Below are positions 9,196-20,812 of a stretch of 64,000 bases of DNA, piece by piece; position 1 is the first letter of the stretch, and every line of letters starts with the position of its first letter. The position numbers were made by a program, and so were the translations under genes. The DNA is from Strongylocentrotus droebachiensis (lineage: Eukaryota > Echinodermata > Echinoidea > Camarodonta > Strongylocentrotidae): the NCBI GenBank assembly GCA_035222895.1, contig JAVYIG010006530.1, forward strand, positions 1 through 64,000, in the 5' to 3' direction. A model generated the notes under the pieces. That model ran no database searches and was not told where the DNA came from. It saw nothing but the letters and a program-made list of their open reading frames with translations.

Positions 9196-11217
9196 GTAAG
9201 TGTTTCCAGAACAATTAAAAAAGTCCACATCATCATATATCTCATACAATTGTAAATATCACTTCCCTGTTCTCAGTGTAAAGTGAAGGTTGAGTTCTAG
9301 GGAAGGTGAAAGATTTATTTGTGAACTTTTTCATTCTTTGTACATATGTTACGTGGAAGAGTATCATAGGTGAAATGTTCCCCGAAAAGGATGGCTATTC
9401 AAATGTCCTGATATTCGAAATATGACAAGTCAAAGCCAATGGTTGTGGACCACACTTTCATGCCACGTTTGTGTTATCCCATTCCTGTGTACAGTGCATT
9501 TGACTTTGGATTTGAATTTGACTAATCTACGGTATGCAAAAACTGTCGCCAACATTTTCTTACAGCTGTTGATAGTCGCCAACTGCCTTCACAAATATTT
9601 GTCTGAAAATTTAGCGAATTATCTAAAATTCGCAACGTTCGTAAGCATTAGCCGCTCAGTGAGATGCCCCCTTAAAGATGATAAGTGTTCTATAATTTGC
9701 TGATTTCGAGCTTTGAAGTGTGCAAAGGCTTTTTCAGTTACATTTGATATCAAACAGTCAAGTACCAATAATGTAACATCAATATTGTATTTGGAATTTT
9801 GTATTTGAAATGTAGCAGATACGTGCACGCATGTACATGTACATGTACAAAGTATGTGTAGCTTTTAATGCAGCATGTAGATGTGTCTTGGTCTACCGGT
9901 AGGTAATATTTTGCCAGACACTATAGATCAAATGGTTTGTGATTCAAGCCCCATTAGCGGCACTATTGTCCTTTGGCAAAACATCAAATATTTTTTCGCC
10001 GCTATCAAGTCTCAACCCAGGATTAGCAATGGAGCACCTGGTAGGAAAGTATTCCTTGAATGCCTTCAGTATTCAAGGGCACCTTGGATGAAACCAGGGT
10101 AAACGCTTTGTACTGTATGTGCCTTAAGGATGCCAAGGGATGTGTCTGCAGTAGTAGTGTACTTTGTAATATTTGTATTGCTCTACCGAAGCAGTACTAA
10201 TGCTTTGGAAGAGCGATATCTTTGGCAGAGCAATAAAGATATTTCTTCTTTTTAATGGGGCAGATTACACATGAACCGTTATTGGACTTTCCCCAGATTG
10301 TACCGCCTGTTTTTCTTGTACGCTGACTCATGAACGAGTCATGATAGTTTGATACATTACTGCAAAATTCCACTATACTCATGTTACTGATGTATGTACC
10401 ATGTGTGATGCTTCCAATGACACATCACCAATGTTCTGTGCTGCCAATACATTATACCACCAATGTACATGTACATGTATATCTACTTTGTAAATTTATG
10501 CCCAGCGTTTATTACATGTACATATGCATTGCTCACAGATGATCAGCTCATTTTCTGTGAGCCACCGAGCTAGTGTCATTAACTGGCCAAGGACAATGGC
10601 AATTGTTTGAGGGTGAAAGGCCAAGCATTGTATCTGTCTGTCTTTAAATTGGCAACACAAATTTATTTCTCTTTTTTTTTCATTATTCTTAATTCAACAG
10701 AACTACGGTAGCTATTAATAATAAAAAGAATATTCTAAACATGAGTGATTATTAAACTGGAAGAAAATGTGCTAATATAGTTTCAGTGCAGCACTGTTGG
10801 TGATTTTTTTATCTTCTCAACAAAATCACAATGTGTTCTACATGTAACAGCAACAATAGACTCATGTTGTTGATGATTTTGCTTTTAATTCGTGCTTAAA
10901 ATGCATTATATACATGTACACGTAGTAGCTCAAGGCCAAATGAGATATTCTGTACAACATGTTCATGTACATGCATGTACATCACAATTCAGTACAGGCA
11001 TCTTGTCTACAGTATAAATAATGATTTTGTACCCTGGTATGAAAAGGTCAAAATGATGAAGTCAAGAAGAAGTGTAAATATTGGCGCGTTTATTTTTTGA
11101 TAATGTACATAGATTTTTTTTTTAATGGTGACATCTCTTTTCTATATATGCTAAGGAGTAGTTCATTGATAACAAATATTTGTATGGAGATCAACAGAAG
11201 TTAATGTAATTTAACAC

Positions 11218-11747
11218 TTAAAGGTACTATGTCCCATTTGCAGGCCAAAAAATGAAAAAGTTAAATTCCAACTGCATTTGAAAGATAATACTAATTTAGA
11301 ACTTCCCTAAAAAAGGTGGGGCTTGAAAATGTCTTCAAGTGGGAAAATAAGGACTATTAGTTGTCAAATCGACTTTAGGGCTATAGAGCCCAAAAGTAAT
11401 AGTCTTGATTTTCAGACAATTGTACCAAATGGTCATACGTTTTATGCTGCGCAATCAGTTTAATCTTGGCCATCACAAGAAGTGGGTTATTGATGTAGAC
11501 AATTGCTCATGTACCCTTTACAACTCTTTTCATGTATGTTATTACCAAAGAAGAAAAAAGCCAGTCAGTCACTCAATAGTGTCTGACAGTGAAGTCTAGC
11601 AAGTAAACGGGTTTCCTTGCATAATTTGAATATGAGGACACTGCTAACGTTTAAATTTCACAGATAGGACATACATGACATATTCATAATTCCTGCAAAG
11701 TTCTACAGCATTTGAGGTTGGCTGCAAAAGGGACATAGTACCTTTAA
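11218..11747. mobile_element. TTAA-flanked MITE, family 2
   Basis: Both ends read TTAAAGGTACTATGTCCC inward, bounded by TTAA at 11218-11221 and 11744-11747. Subterminal sequence also pairs (ttgcagg / ggctgcaaa). Partial or nested copies lie at 3160-3285, 34135-34285 and 56449-57045. Confidence 0.8.
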
Positions 11748-11804
11748 CTGATGAAATTATGTGTAACACATGCTTGTAAACTTTGTGGCACAGTAACTGT
11801 CATT

Positions 11805-12342
11805 GGGCGTGTTCACACCACAAGGGGGGACCGTGGGCGGACCGTGGGCGGACCGTGGGTGGACCGTGGATCGCGCTATTGTAGCGCGACCCACGGTCCG
11901 CCCATTGGCATTCGCCGGATCCACACCGCAGTGAGATAGCGCGGTCTATCGTAGCACCCCCTTTTTTGAGAGGTCCTGTTGCCATGACGCGTGACGTCAT
12001 GAGGTCAGAGCGGTCAGAGATTTCGCGCGCTATTACGAACCCGGAGTGTTGAGTTGTACCGATTCAGATTCAGATTCAGATCGCACCAAAATAGAATGAG
12101 TATAAAATTCCCCGCGTGTAGAACGATTTGACTTCCGGCGTGCTATCGTAGCTCGGTTAACACCGGCAGAGATAGCGCGGTCTAGCGCACGCTAGACCGC
12201 GCTATCTCTCGTGGACCACCCCAAGAGGTGCTCCAGTGGCACGCCGTTTTGGCTCGCCGTGGCTCGCTGTTGGGCGGACCGAAACGACGTTGTACCTTCC
12301 ACACCGCAGAGATAGTACATCTCTGCCGGTGTGAACCTGCCC
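11805..12342. mobile_element. Palindrome-rich MITE with GTTCACACC termini
   Basis: The ends GGGCGTGTTCACACC and (reverse complement of the right end) GGGCAGGTTCACACC form inverted repeats. The interior has tandem 'ggcggaccgtg' units at 11827-11870 and a long near-perfect palindrome around 12168-12205 (gatagcgcggtctagcgc). GC content is much higher than its surroundings. The class is uncertain and no clear target duplication was found. Confidence 0.65.
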
Positions 12343-13307
12343 ATAGTCTTCCTTAGCTATATGTATGTGAAAAAAGTAAAATGCTGACATGTCATAGTAC
12401 CATTTTCCTGTAAATATACTTCTAAATCTCCATCAATCTGCAGTAAAAAAGAAAGAAAAAAGTTTAGACATATGTATCAGATGTAGGCACACTCTGAAAA
12501 AAATTCCAGTGTAAATGCTGAAATATTAGTATGGCTGTAAAGAAAAAGCGCAATTATGTTAATTAGTGATACTACATTTCTATGCGTGCATGCTTGTAGA
12601 CAAAATTTCCTTTAGGTCTGGTTCTAAATCTCTATCCAATCTGAATATATTGTATGCTTCTTCCAAGCTTTCTCTTTTGCATTGTTGTATTTGTATGTCC
12701 ATGTACTTGTACTGTAGTAGTGTAATGTTTGCTTTGCTGATGCCGCACATATATACTCCCTATTTGAATTGGTTTATTACAAAATCAACATGACATGAAG
12801 CTCAAGGCAGATATTGTATGCTCTTACAAAGCAATCATAATACACATGTATGTATTCACAATGTATCAAAACAGTGTCAAAATACAAAAGCAATACAACA
12901 AAATAGCAATTATAACAATATTCTTATTTTCATCCCATCCCTTTATATTAGGAGACCCATGAGTTCTGTCAATACACTTTCCTCAGTCCAGGAGAAAGAA
13001 AGAAACTATATTCCAACATGAATCCATAAATTTTCAGTTCAAATATCAGTTGCCCCCCCCCAAAAAAAAACAACAAAACACCTCTCTTGCTCCTCACACT
13101 TATATTCAGATGTCATGTCGACTTCTCAGTCTCAGTACCCATACTCATGTGTGTTCCTAAAATGTATGTTTCAATACCCCTACATGTATGTTTTGACATC
13201 TTCATACTTTCATATTTTGTTTATACACCATGTACATACATTTCCCATTGTATGGGCACACCCAACAGGTTCCTTTCCTGAGGCCACCATCACGTTCAAG
13301 CTCTAGC

Positions 13308-13525
13308 TTAAAGCCCCTCTAGAGTGTTTGGAGCCCCAAATTCTCCAAAAATTTGATGGCAAAATTTGAGTTTTCTGTTGTACCAGAAAAGATCAATTTT
13401 ATATTCTTTCATCAATATTCGACTTCAGACACATTTGTCTTTAATATCCTTGCAGAAATGTGTCTTGAATGACATTCTCTTTTACATAATGATACAATTT
13501 AAGTGAAATTTTGCTATCATATTTT
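13308..13525. mobile_element. TTAA-type MITE, family 3 (inverted, partial)
   Basis: Begins TTAAAGCCCCTCTAGAGTG and continues with gtttggagccccaaatt. It matches, in reverse orientation, the elements at 30067-30351 and 55647-55922. The far terminus could not be placed. Confidence 0.55.
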
Positions 13526-14522
13526 TTTATTCAATTTCCAAATGATTTGTCAGTTTTTTTAATTTTTTTTAATGATAAAATTATTTCATTGATTTATATT
13601 ATTATATGATTATATTCTGTCTTTTGTCAATAATATATCTACCTGGTTTCATGGTTTGTATAGTACTTTTTATTATGTGAAAAATGCAGAAAAAAAGAAA
13701 AAAAACTTGCTGCCTGTAGCCTTTAAAGTGTCAGAATGTAGGGATGTTACCATTGCCAGGAAAATATTGGGGTATTGGACCATTTGTGTAGTTGAAATGT
13801 TGGAATGTCCTCAGTCAAAGCATGGAGTTCTGACTCATTTTATGCTACTGATTCATATTTCATTTTATTTTCACAGGTTACACCAAAACCCTTGAATTCA
13901 AGCATGTCTAATACGACTATGGGTATAACTATAATGGTAATTTAAAAAAAAATTGAAAGAAAAAACTGTTGTAATGATCAAGGTTATGGGTCTTTGATCA
14001 AATTTTTTTTTCTCCAAAGGGCATGATGGATCATTTGTTAAATTTCAAACGAGAACTTGTCATCTGGAGTCTGGAAATTCAGACTAGGTTGAGTGCTCAT
14101 ACATATTCATATTCGCATCATTATCATGTTTAACAAAAGGAAAGCTAATTCATATCGTTTTAATTTGGCAACAGACAAAGTTAGTTCCTGTGTGCCAGTT
14201 GCTGAAAGGAGTCAGAAGTCACAATTGGTCGTTGTTTAACTTATTTTAAAGGGAAATCCAATCCAATCCAGCCCAAATAGAAAACTACTCTAAAAGAAAG
14301 CAGAACATCCAGAAAAGCAAATTGATGACAGTGTCTATTAAATCTGACTAAATATAAGAAATTTATGAATTTTTGGAAAGTTGTAATCAGTATACGTAGT
14401 GAAACACCCCCCTGACATTCTAAAACATTAATATTATTTGATGTTTCTACTTGGGCACTTGAAGGTTTATTCAAATTATAGAGCAATATAGTTTACATGT
14501 GGTAGGCTAAATCCTACAAGAT

Positions 14523-14834
14523 CAGGGGGTGTTTCACAAAGATCCTGAATCGAACTGTAAGTTGGACTTCAAAAATTATGGAGAGCCATTTGTAGCCTTA
14601 AAATACAATATATTCAGAAGCGAACATTATTATTTTAGACTTTTTATAAATTGCACATCAACAACATTAAATCTCCTTGATAATAAAAAATTTGAAAGAT
14701 TTGAATTAACATTTTATGCCTTTAAAACAAACTTTTACAAAATATTTTCATAGATGCTAACGGCTTTCCATAATTTTAAAGTCCAACTTTAAGGAGATAG
14801 GTCCAACTTAGGATCTTTGTGAAACACCCCCCTG
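14523..14834. mobile_element. Palindromic MITE with CAGGGGGGTGTTTCAC ends
   Basis: The left end cagggggtgtttcacaaag and the reverse complement of the right end caggggggtgtttcacaaag pair for over 25 bp. Subterminal segments ('gttggacttcaaaaattatgg' type) pair as well. An isolated end of the same type lies at about 14400-14416. Confidence 0.7.
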
Positions 14835-15151
14835 AACTTGAGTCTCTGAAAAAAATGTGAAAACCAATATCACCAGGTTAAAGGCAAATGTATCTTTTGA
14901 TCCCATAACTTTTATCAACACTTCAGTATGCATAGACTTCTTTAGCTTGTGTTCTTAGTATTTTTACTGCTCTGTGATCTTGTGCATGCCCCTGCATGGA
15001 GAACTTTATTGCATGTGCGTACAACTTTATATTGCTTTATTTCAGTTTAGTGCAAATGCTTACTGCTATTTATACTGCCAGCATGTTTCTTGTAACAAAT
15101 CTTACAAAATAATCACTGAATCTGGCTTTCTTGAACAGGCATGCAGCAGAT

Positions 15152-15218
15152 TGGGGGGAGGGGGCAGGGGGGAGGGAGAGGGGGCAGGGGGAGGGGGAGG
15201 GGCGGGGGGAGGGGGGCA
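15152..15218 (+). repeat. G-rich tract with quadruplex potential
   Basis: Many runs of three to seven G separated by A, C or AGA over about 65 nt. It is followed at 15218 by intron sequence shared with gene B near 32243. Confidence 0.7.
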
Positions 15219-15683
15219 TGACAAACTCTTTTGGTAAGAACAATTGTGAGAGATGCACTGCAGGTTTGATTAATCATATCCTGGTGCTCTTCCCAATCCT
15301 GTCCTTTTAAGGGAAATTTGATGATATGGTCACAGTGGTAAAACTTCTTTTAAAGGCATCGTTTGACAATGTTAAATCTAAGATGCATGGCCCTACGAAC
15401 ATGTCATCATTGTCTGTGATATGGTGTAATATTGAAGCCCTATACCATACTCGTTTTCCCCAATAGACTGTAGTCTTATAAAAACAGTTAGGAAAACTCA
15501 AAATTTGATCTCGATTTCCAATCATAAGTATCTCGATAATCAGACAGGTGATTTACTGATTGGCTTGTAAAAGTCATGGGATTCCTGATTGACCTAAAGG
15601 TTTATAATTATCATTGCAGCATGAGCTAAATCCAGGATTTTGTTTCAGAATCTGAGGCAATGTTACCAAGTCACTTTAAACTA

Positions 15684-15896
15684 CAGTGTGAGTCAAAAAA
15701 AAGTTTACACCTAGAACATTGCTAATTATTAATGCCTCCTGTTCATCAAAGCCTGAACACATACCACACAAAAATGATACCAAAGGATTTGGGATAAAAC
15801 AGTCTTTCATAAGATGTATAATAATATACTGTTCATAGATTATTTTAAAAATAATTCACAATTTTCTAGGTGTAAACTTTTTTTTGACTCACACAG
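15684..15896. mobile_element. Tc1/mariner-type MITE
   Basis: About 33-bp inverted repeats (CAGTGTGAGTCAAAAAAAAG..cacctagaa) are flanked by TA at 15682-15683 and 15897-15898. TA duplication and this layout are characteristic of Tc1/mariner derivatives. The interior is non-coding. Confidence 0.85.
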
Positions 15897-16055
15897 TAAA
15901 GTACATGCAATTCCTGAAACATGTTTTTTTTTAACAAAGTCATCTTTTCATTTTTGTATCTTTTATCAACCACATTATATATACGTTTTGAGCAAAGTAT
16001 TCATTTGATTTGCATGTTTTCTTCCATTCATTCAGTACATTCGGAATGTATTAGC

Positions 16056-16680
16056 ATTTATAATAATAATAATAATAAATTACATATTCATGTATAACGC
16101 GCTTAATACAATGTTTCTAAGCGCTAAACAAAACAAAGTACCAGTACAAGATAAATTAAACATACAGCAATAGTAATACACTATTCTAATAATAGCAATT
16201 ACAGATAATAAGCAACTAACCTTGAACAAAACTGCCCTTTAAAGTACTATTAAACAAGAAATACTTCTAACTTTCCTTAAAAGACTATGGTATATGGATG
16301 GAGATTAACAAATACGAATTGGTAAAGTATTCTATAATTTAGGGACTGCAACAGTAAAAGCATGATCACCGTAAAGTGTATTGGTTTGGGGACAAGGGGC
16401 GTATTGGAAATTAGCATGTGTTAATATATTGACTGTAATGAACATGATGGAACAATAGGTTTGAGAATGTCGATTAAATATGATGGAGCATACCCGTGTT
16501 TAATTTTGAATACTACATAAGAATCTTAATCTGAATTAAAGTTAAAATAGGTAGCAAATGAAGAGATCTAAGAATAGGAGTTATGTGTTCAGATTCTAAG
16601 AATCCTGGTAAGAATACCCAACAGGATTCTATGACAGACAGGAGTTATACATATTCTACTTAAACATTCTGTGTAACATA
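16056..16680 (-). pseudogene. LINE 3' end (minus strand), reverse-transcriptase C-terminus remnant
   Basis: On the minus strand the fragment reads 'HGYAPSYLIDILKP' and, in another frame, 'YGDHAFTVAVPKL*NTLPIRI'. These are the usual landmarks just upstream of the end of a CR1/L2-like RT protein, with the usual Trp codon mutated to TAG. An (ATA)n tail lies at the 3' end (16060-16078 on the plus strand). The same fragment is in gene C (57580-58160) but absent from gene B. Confidence 0.75.
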
Positions 16681-17238
16681 TCCACATTGAGAATGGGGAA
16701 ACCCCACTCTCGGCTAAACCGGAAGCAGTAGTGAGCTTTCAGACCATGTTTAACCATCAGGATGTGGCTTAAAGGGGACCTATTGCCAGAAAATATAATT
16801 TGCCCTTTTGTTTTATGGTTCAATACTATGTTCAAAATACTTACTCTAAATATTACTTGTGTAAAGGATATCTCAAGTTTAAATACCAAAATCTCTAGAG
16901 ATTTTTGGGTAGACTAAGCTAAAGATGACGTGATCCATAAATTCATACACCCATGCAAGGCATACAAATTTAGGGGATCATGCCATCTCTGCACCAAGTA
17001 GAGGAAGATTACGTTTGAGAAGATTGTTGAAATTTATTCGGCCAGATACCTGACAAGGATGCAATATCCAAATTAAGCTGATAGAATGTGAGTGTCATTT
17101 AGAAGAAAAAGGGTTTTACAATAATGAAAAAAAAAATGACCAGTAGCACAAAAAGTTAACAGCTAGGTGAAAGGGTCATTGAGGACAGCTGCTTTATCCT
17201 AATTAATGATTTTAACTCATTTTCTGTTCCAATTTCAG

Positions 17239-17412
17239 ACGCCAACCCAGCCCCCAACGATGAAGGTGACAATGAAGGCGACGACGACATTTGGGCCCGC
17301 AGTTATAGGAAATTTTGAAGGGACCTTCGTCATGGACAAAGCCTATGGCACGTACTTTGACGATGGCCGAGCCCCAGCGACAACCGCCTTCACAACAAAT
17401 TTCACAGGAGCG
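17239..17412 (+). CDS. Gene A exon 3: Thr-rich linker and start of the SEA-like module
   Basis: Follows 'tgttccaatttcag' and ends at GGAGCG|gtaagc, encoding 58 residues in phase 0. It begins TPTQPPTMKV with an extra VTMK compared with gene C. The SEA-like part starts at GNFEGTFVMDK. Nucleotide identity with the gene B and C counterparts is high through ATGGACAAA..TATGGCAC. Confidence 0.8.
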
Positions 17413-18373
17413 GTAAGCTCAAATAGCATTCGCACCATGTCTCCATCTAAGGGAACAATTAGTAGCAGATTAGGGGAGGGGTGGCACATATGACCTGCCC
17501 ACCCCACCTCACCCCACCCCATTCCCCCTTCAAAGCTCATTAGCATGTACCCTGAAAATATTTAAGTGCACTAGAAAGAAAAACTTTCTCTCTTAATTGC
17601 ATATTTTCTTGGATTAGGAGCCCCCCCCCCCCTACCGTACAAATTCAAGATGTGTCCATTGGCACAGCAGTAGAGTGTTTGAAGCTCAGCTCCTTGTACT
17701 ATACAGGGAAAAAAATTAATATTTATTTTTCGGGGGCTACTTTTCAAGCTTGCCTGCATAAAAAGAACACTCTAAAATTTGTTTTGCATTGAACTCTATG
17801 CAAATTTACTGGGGCTCTTTTCTGATTTTCGGGGGCTGTTTTAGGCATTTCGGGGGCAAATTCGCCCTGAGCCCCCGTGTATTTTTTTCACTGGTACTAT
17901 ATTCTATCACCAGTTGGTCAATGAAGCCTACTTCATACATGTTTTTGATGTGGAGAATTATTGTATAATTATTAAGGTATTGTAGATATTCCTTATATGT
18001 GCTCATGAGCAGATAAAAGTAATTTGTGTGAAACTATAAACCCGGCCATCAAGAAAAATACTGGATACACTTGTACATGTTAATAAAAGTTATGTAATCA
18101 CTATTCATTCATGCAAGTTTGCCAGTACATTCTATGATACACAGATGGAAGTACATGTATTCTTTTCAAGAGGGCAAACATAAGGTATTCGTGAAGCAAT
18201 TCATCAAGCTGGCAGTGGATATTCCAAAATGCATAAAGGGGTCGATCTACTCCATGTTTAAAAGATATTTAGTGTCACTTGTAGCATGTGCTATCTATGA
18301 ATTGGTCTATTTATGTTTAATACATCAAAAATTTAAGTCCAAACATTCTTTGTTTTATTTTACTTTCCTGTAG
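17413..18373 (+). other. Gene A intron 3
   Basis: Homologous to intron 3 of B and C. A poly-C tract lies near 17620 and a 'cgggggct' repeat at 17731-17875 on the plus strand that B and C lack. No gene is seen. Confidence 0.65.
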
Positions 18374-18444
18374 ATGGATGAGGTATATAATGTCGCCATT
18401 GCGGCAAAGTACCTGTACGAACAGACTCTTGTGACCCAGTTGGT
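18374..18444 (+). CDS. Gene A exon 4: SEA helix segment
   Basis: Follows 'actttcctgtag' and ends TTGGT|gtaagt, phase 0 to 2. It encodes MDEVYNVAIAAKYLYEQ and TLVTQL plus two bases of Val. It is one codon shorter than in B and C and clearly diverged from both. Confidence 0.8.
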
Positions 18445-18529
18445 GTAAGTATAGATACAGCGCCGCCATTTTCTGATGCCACACTTTCTCCTGCTACACT
18501 TGCTTCAGGCTTGATATGGATAGGTATAG

Positions 18530-18566
18530 GGTTTAGCTTAGGGTTAGGGTTAGGATAGGGTTAGGA
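18530..18566 (+). repeat. Short telomere-like (TTAGGG) tract
   Basis: Three to four near-units of TTAGGG/GGTTAGGA about 90 bp after exon 4. The same tract sits at 40689-40722 in B and 60436-60472 in C. It is too short and too conserved in position to mark a chromosome end. Confidence 0.7.
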
Positions 18567-18774
18567 TTATGTCTAGTGATGGGCACAGGCTTGAAATTTA
18601 GAATTGGGTTAGTGTAGGAAATTGACATTGAGAAAGTGTAACAGGAGCAAGCGTGTACCGCTGGCTGTTGATTAATTCTAAAAAAAAATGATAATAATGA
18701 TTATAATGGTGGGTTCTTGTACAGCGCTCATGTCTGTCAAATTTGACAGTTCTGGCACTCCTCAATTATTGATT

Positions 18775-19144
18775 GGCAAGAATTGATTCTTTGAAATGCT
18801 AGAGCGCCATAATGGCAGCCATGCTTAAAGGGAGTGTATCATGGGAAATACTGGTTAACGCCATCTAAGTCTTCTTTTGGACAGCTGCACGTAAACGAAT
18901 GGACTTGATTAACTGGGTCAGCGAGCGCTAGCGTTCGCGAAAACAGACCGAAGCTCTCCTTACGCTTTGGTGTCAGGTATGTAGCATGTACGTGAATGGT
19001 GCGGTCGGGTCGTCCGTAGTCGTATTATACCTGATTGGCCCCAAGTAGGGCCACGGGAAAGACACATAGTCTCGTCATGACACACTCCCTATAAGCATGG
19101 CTTCCATTATGGCGCTCTAGCATTATAAAGAATTAATTCTTGCC
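18775..19144. mobile_element. Fold-back: 53-bp inverted duplication of host sequence around a MITE
   Basis: Arms 18775-18827 and 19092-19144 are reverse complements with about four mismatches over 53 nt. The right arm is ancestral intron sequence, also present singly in B (near 41105-41156) and C (near 60850-60907). The left arm is an extra inverted copy. Between them, 18828-19091 has its own inverted ends (agggagtgtatcatg / catgacacactccct). Confidence 0.7.
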
Positions 19145-19810
19145 AGGTACCCATTTTCCTCACCCGGGTGGAGTGAAGCAAATGTATATAAATATCTTGC
19201 CAAAGAATAATGCTGGGGCTGTGATCCACAGTCCGGTGACGAATCCACTAGACCACGACACCTCCACAGCTGGTAATAAAGCCAACGTCCTTACAAAATT
19301 TCCAGTATCATGATAAAATAGCCATATCATGCAAATAAGGATTATAAATTATGGTAAAGAAATACCTACTGATAACGCACAACCTTCATTCCCTAGGGAG
19401 TATTTCTTCGCATCCTATTGGGTACCAATGTAACACCTGGGTGGGGAGAAGCAATATAGATAACCTTTGAACTGTGCATCTCCAGTCAAGTGTTTACACC
19501 ACTCTACTTCCACGCCTCTTATCGTTCTCTTCTTTTGCGATCTAGTTGATATGTCACCAGATATCGGATCATAGGTTTTGCAGTTCTAGTGACGCTGCCA
19601 CCCTAATTTTTTTTTGGCAACACATTAATTTACATCTGCCATTCTCCACCCAGGTGATGTAAATGGGTGCCAAGTAGAAAGTTACTTCTTGAATGCTTTT
19701 AGCACCTTAGGGCAGCTGGGCAAAAGCCGGGGTAATACTATGATGAATATGGATGGATATGTGCGCAGTATAAATTTAGTTATTATTGTTTTTAATAATC
19801 CTTCATGCAG

Positions 19811-19985
19811 GCAAAATGGAACCTACGTGCAGGTGAGGTTCACAGTGGAGCTAAACGCCATAAACCGAGGGGGCAGAGATTACCTGGTCAACACGCTAGG
19901 ATCCTTCCCGTCAAATGCACTGAATACGTACCCTGTGCTCTACGCAGACATCGGACCTGAGATAGACCCCTCAATCGGTGCTTAG
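19811..19985 (+). CDS. Gene A exon 5: end of the SEA-like module and stop
   Basis: Follows 'ccttcatgcag'. It encodes QNGTYVQVRFTVELNAINRG, a second helix region (RDYLVNTL) and the C-terminus PEIDPSIGA, ending in TAG at 19983-19985. NGT is a possible glycosylation site at the position of the SEA turn. An internal CAG|GTGAGG resembles a splice donor (see findings). Confidence 0.8.
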
Positions 19986-20114
19986 GGGGAGTCCCTATCA
20001 TCATTTTAGTCATCGGTGGACCTCCTGCATCTCTTGCAGAAGCAGTTCTGATAAAACGCAAAACAAGGGCTATGGGACTAGGTTGAAATTATCTGTTTGG
20101 AGCCAGAATGGCGT

Positions 20115-20812
20115 TATAACTTTTACACTTTAATACACATGTAATGCCCTTCTGCAGGGTGTTGACTCTTACACTTTAACACAGATGTAATGCCCTTCTG
20201 CAGTGTGTCAACACTTACACTTTAACACACATGTAATGCCCTTCTGCAGGGTGTTGACTCTTACACTTTAACACAGATGTAATGCCCTTCTGCAGGGTGT
20301 CAACACTTACACTTTAACACACATGTAATGCCCTTCTGCAGGGTGTTAACTCTTACACTTTAACACAGATGTAATGCCCTTCTGCAGGGTGTCAACACTT
20401 ACACTTTAACACAGATGTAATGCCCTTCTGCAGGGTGTCAACACTTACACTTCAACACAGATGTAATGCCCTTCTGCAGGGTGTCAACACTAACACTTTA
20501 ACACATATGTAATGCCCTTCTGCAGGGTGTCAACACTTACACTTTAACACAGATGTAATGCCCTTCTGCAGGGTGTCAACACTTACACTTTAACACAGAT
20601 GTAATGCCCTTCTGAAGGGTGTCAACACTTACACTTTAAGACACAGATGTAATGCCCTTCTGCAGGGTGTCAACACTTACACTTTAACACAGATGTAATG
20701 CCCTTCTGCAGGGTGTCAACACTTACACTTTAACACAGATGTAATTTCTTCTGCACGGTGTTAATTCTTACACTTTAACACAGATGTAATGCCCTTCTGC
20801 AGGGTGTCAAAC
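20115..20812 (+). repeat. 46-bp minisatellite, about 15 units, downstream of gene A
   Basis: Unit: 'cacttacactttaacaca..' plus 'gatgtaatgcccttctgcag..ggtgtcaa'. Fifteen copies lie 130 bp after the stop codon, so they may fall in the 3' untranslated region. Single-base variants (catatg, tctgaag, gaagggt) recur in the gene C array in similar order. Confidence 0.9.

Larger units (their letters stand above)
9196..17238 (+). other. Gene A intron 2 (8.0 kb)
   Basis: The longest intron of gene A. It holds MITEs at 11218-11747, 11805-12342, 13308-13525, 14523-14834 and 15684-15896, a G-rich tract at 15152-15218 and a minus-strand LINE 3' end at 16056-16680. The stretches 9196-11217, 12343-13307, 13526-14400 and 14835-15150 hold nothing I can identify beyond tacatgta palindromes (near 9830, 10460, 10915 and 10965). 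Confidence 0.65.
18445..19810 (+). other. Gene A intron 4
   Basis: About 1.4 kb. It carries a telomere-like GGTTAG stretch (18530-18566) shared by all three genes, a gene-A-specific inverted duplication with an internal MITE (18775-19144), and one unit of the ~105-bp sequence (19400-19460) that is amplified in gene B. Confidence 0.65.
7431..19985 (+). other. Gene A: five-exon gene for a small type II membrane SEA-domain protein
   Basis: Joining 7431-7680, 9173-9195, 17239-17412, 18374-18444 and 19811-19985 gives 693 nt and a 230-residue protein. Residues 1-43 are a hydrophilic, probably cytosolic tail with CSSC at 36-39. Residues 44-65 are an Ile/Val-rich membrane segment followed by TKNNKNEK. 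There is no N-terminal signal peptide, so a type II topology is inferred. A Thr-rich linker (about 92-108) leads into a SEA-like module at about 110-223, with 'GNFEGTFVMDKAYG', an amphipathic helix 'MDEVYNVAIAAKYLYEQ' and 'NGTYVQVRFTV' where SEA domains have the G-S-V-V-V turn and strand. Possible N-glycosylation sites are NST (78), NFT (145) and NGT (175). All junctions are GT-AG with matching phases (1,0,0,2). SEA modules occur on mucins and on type II anchors of enterokinase-like proteases; here nothing follows the module. Function unknown. Genes B and C are paralogues. Confidence 0.75.

Noticed and set aside
18530..18566. Chromosome-end telomere
   Set aside because: Only a few units, interrupted, inside an intron and present in all three gene copies.
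20115..20812. CRISPR-like regular repeats
   Set aside because: Units are contiguous without unique spacers and the genome is eukaryotic with introns; this is a minisatellite.
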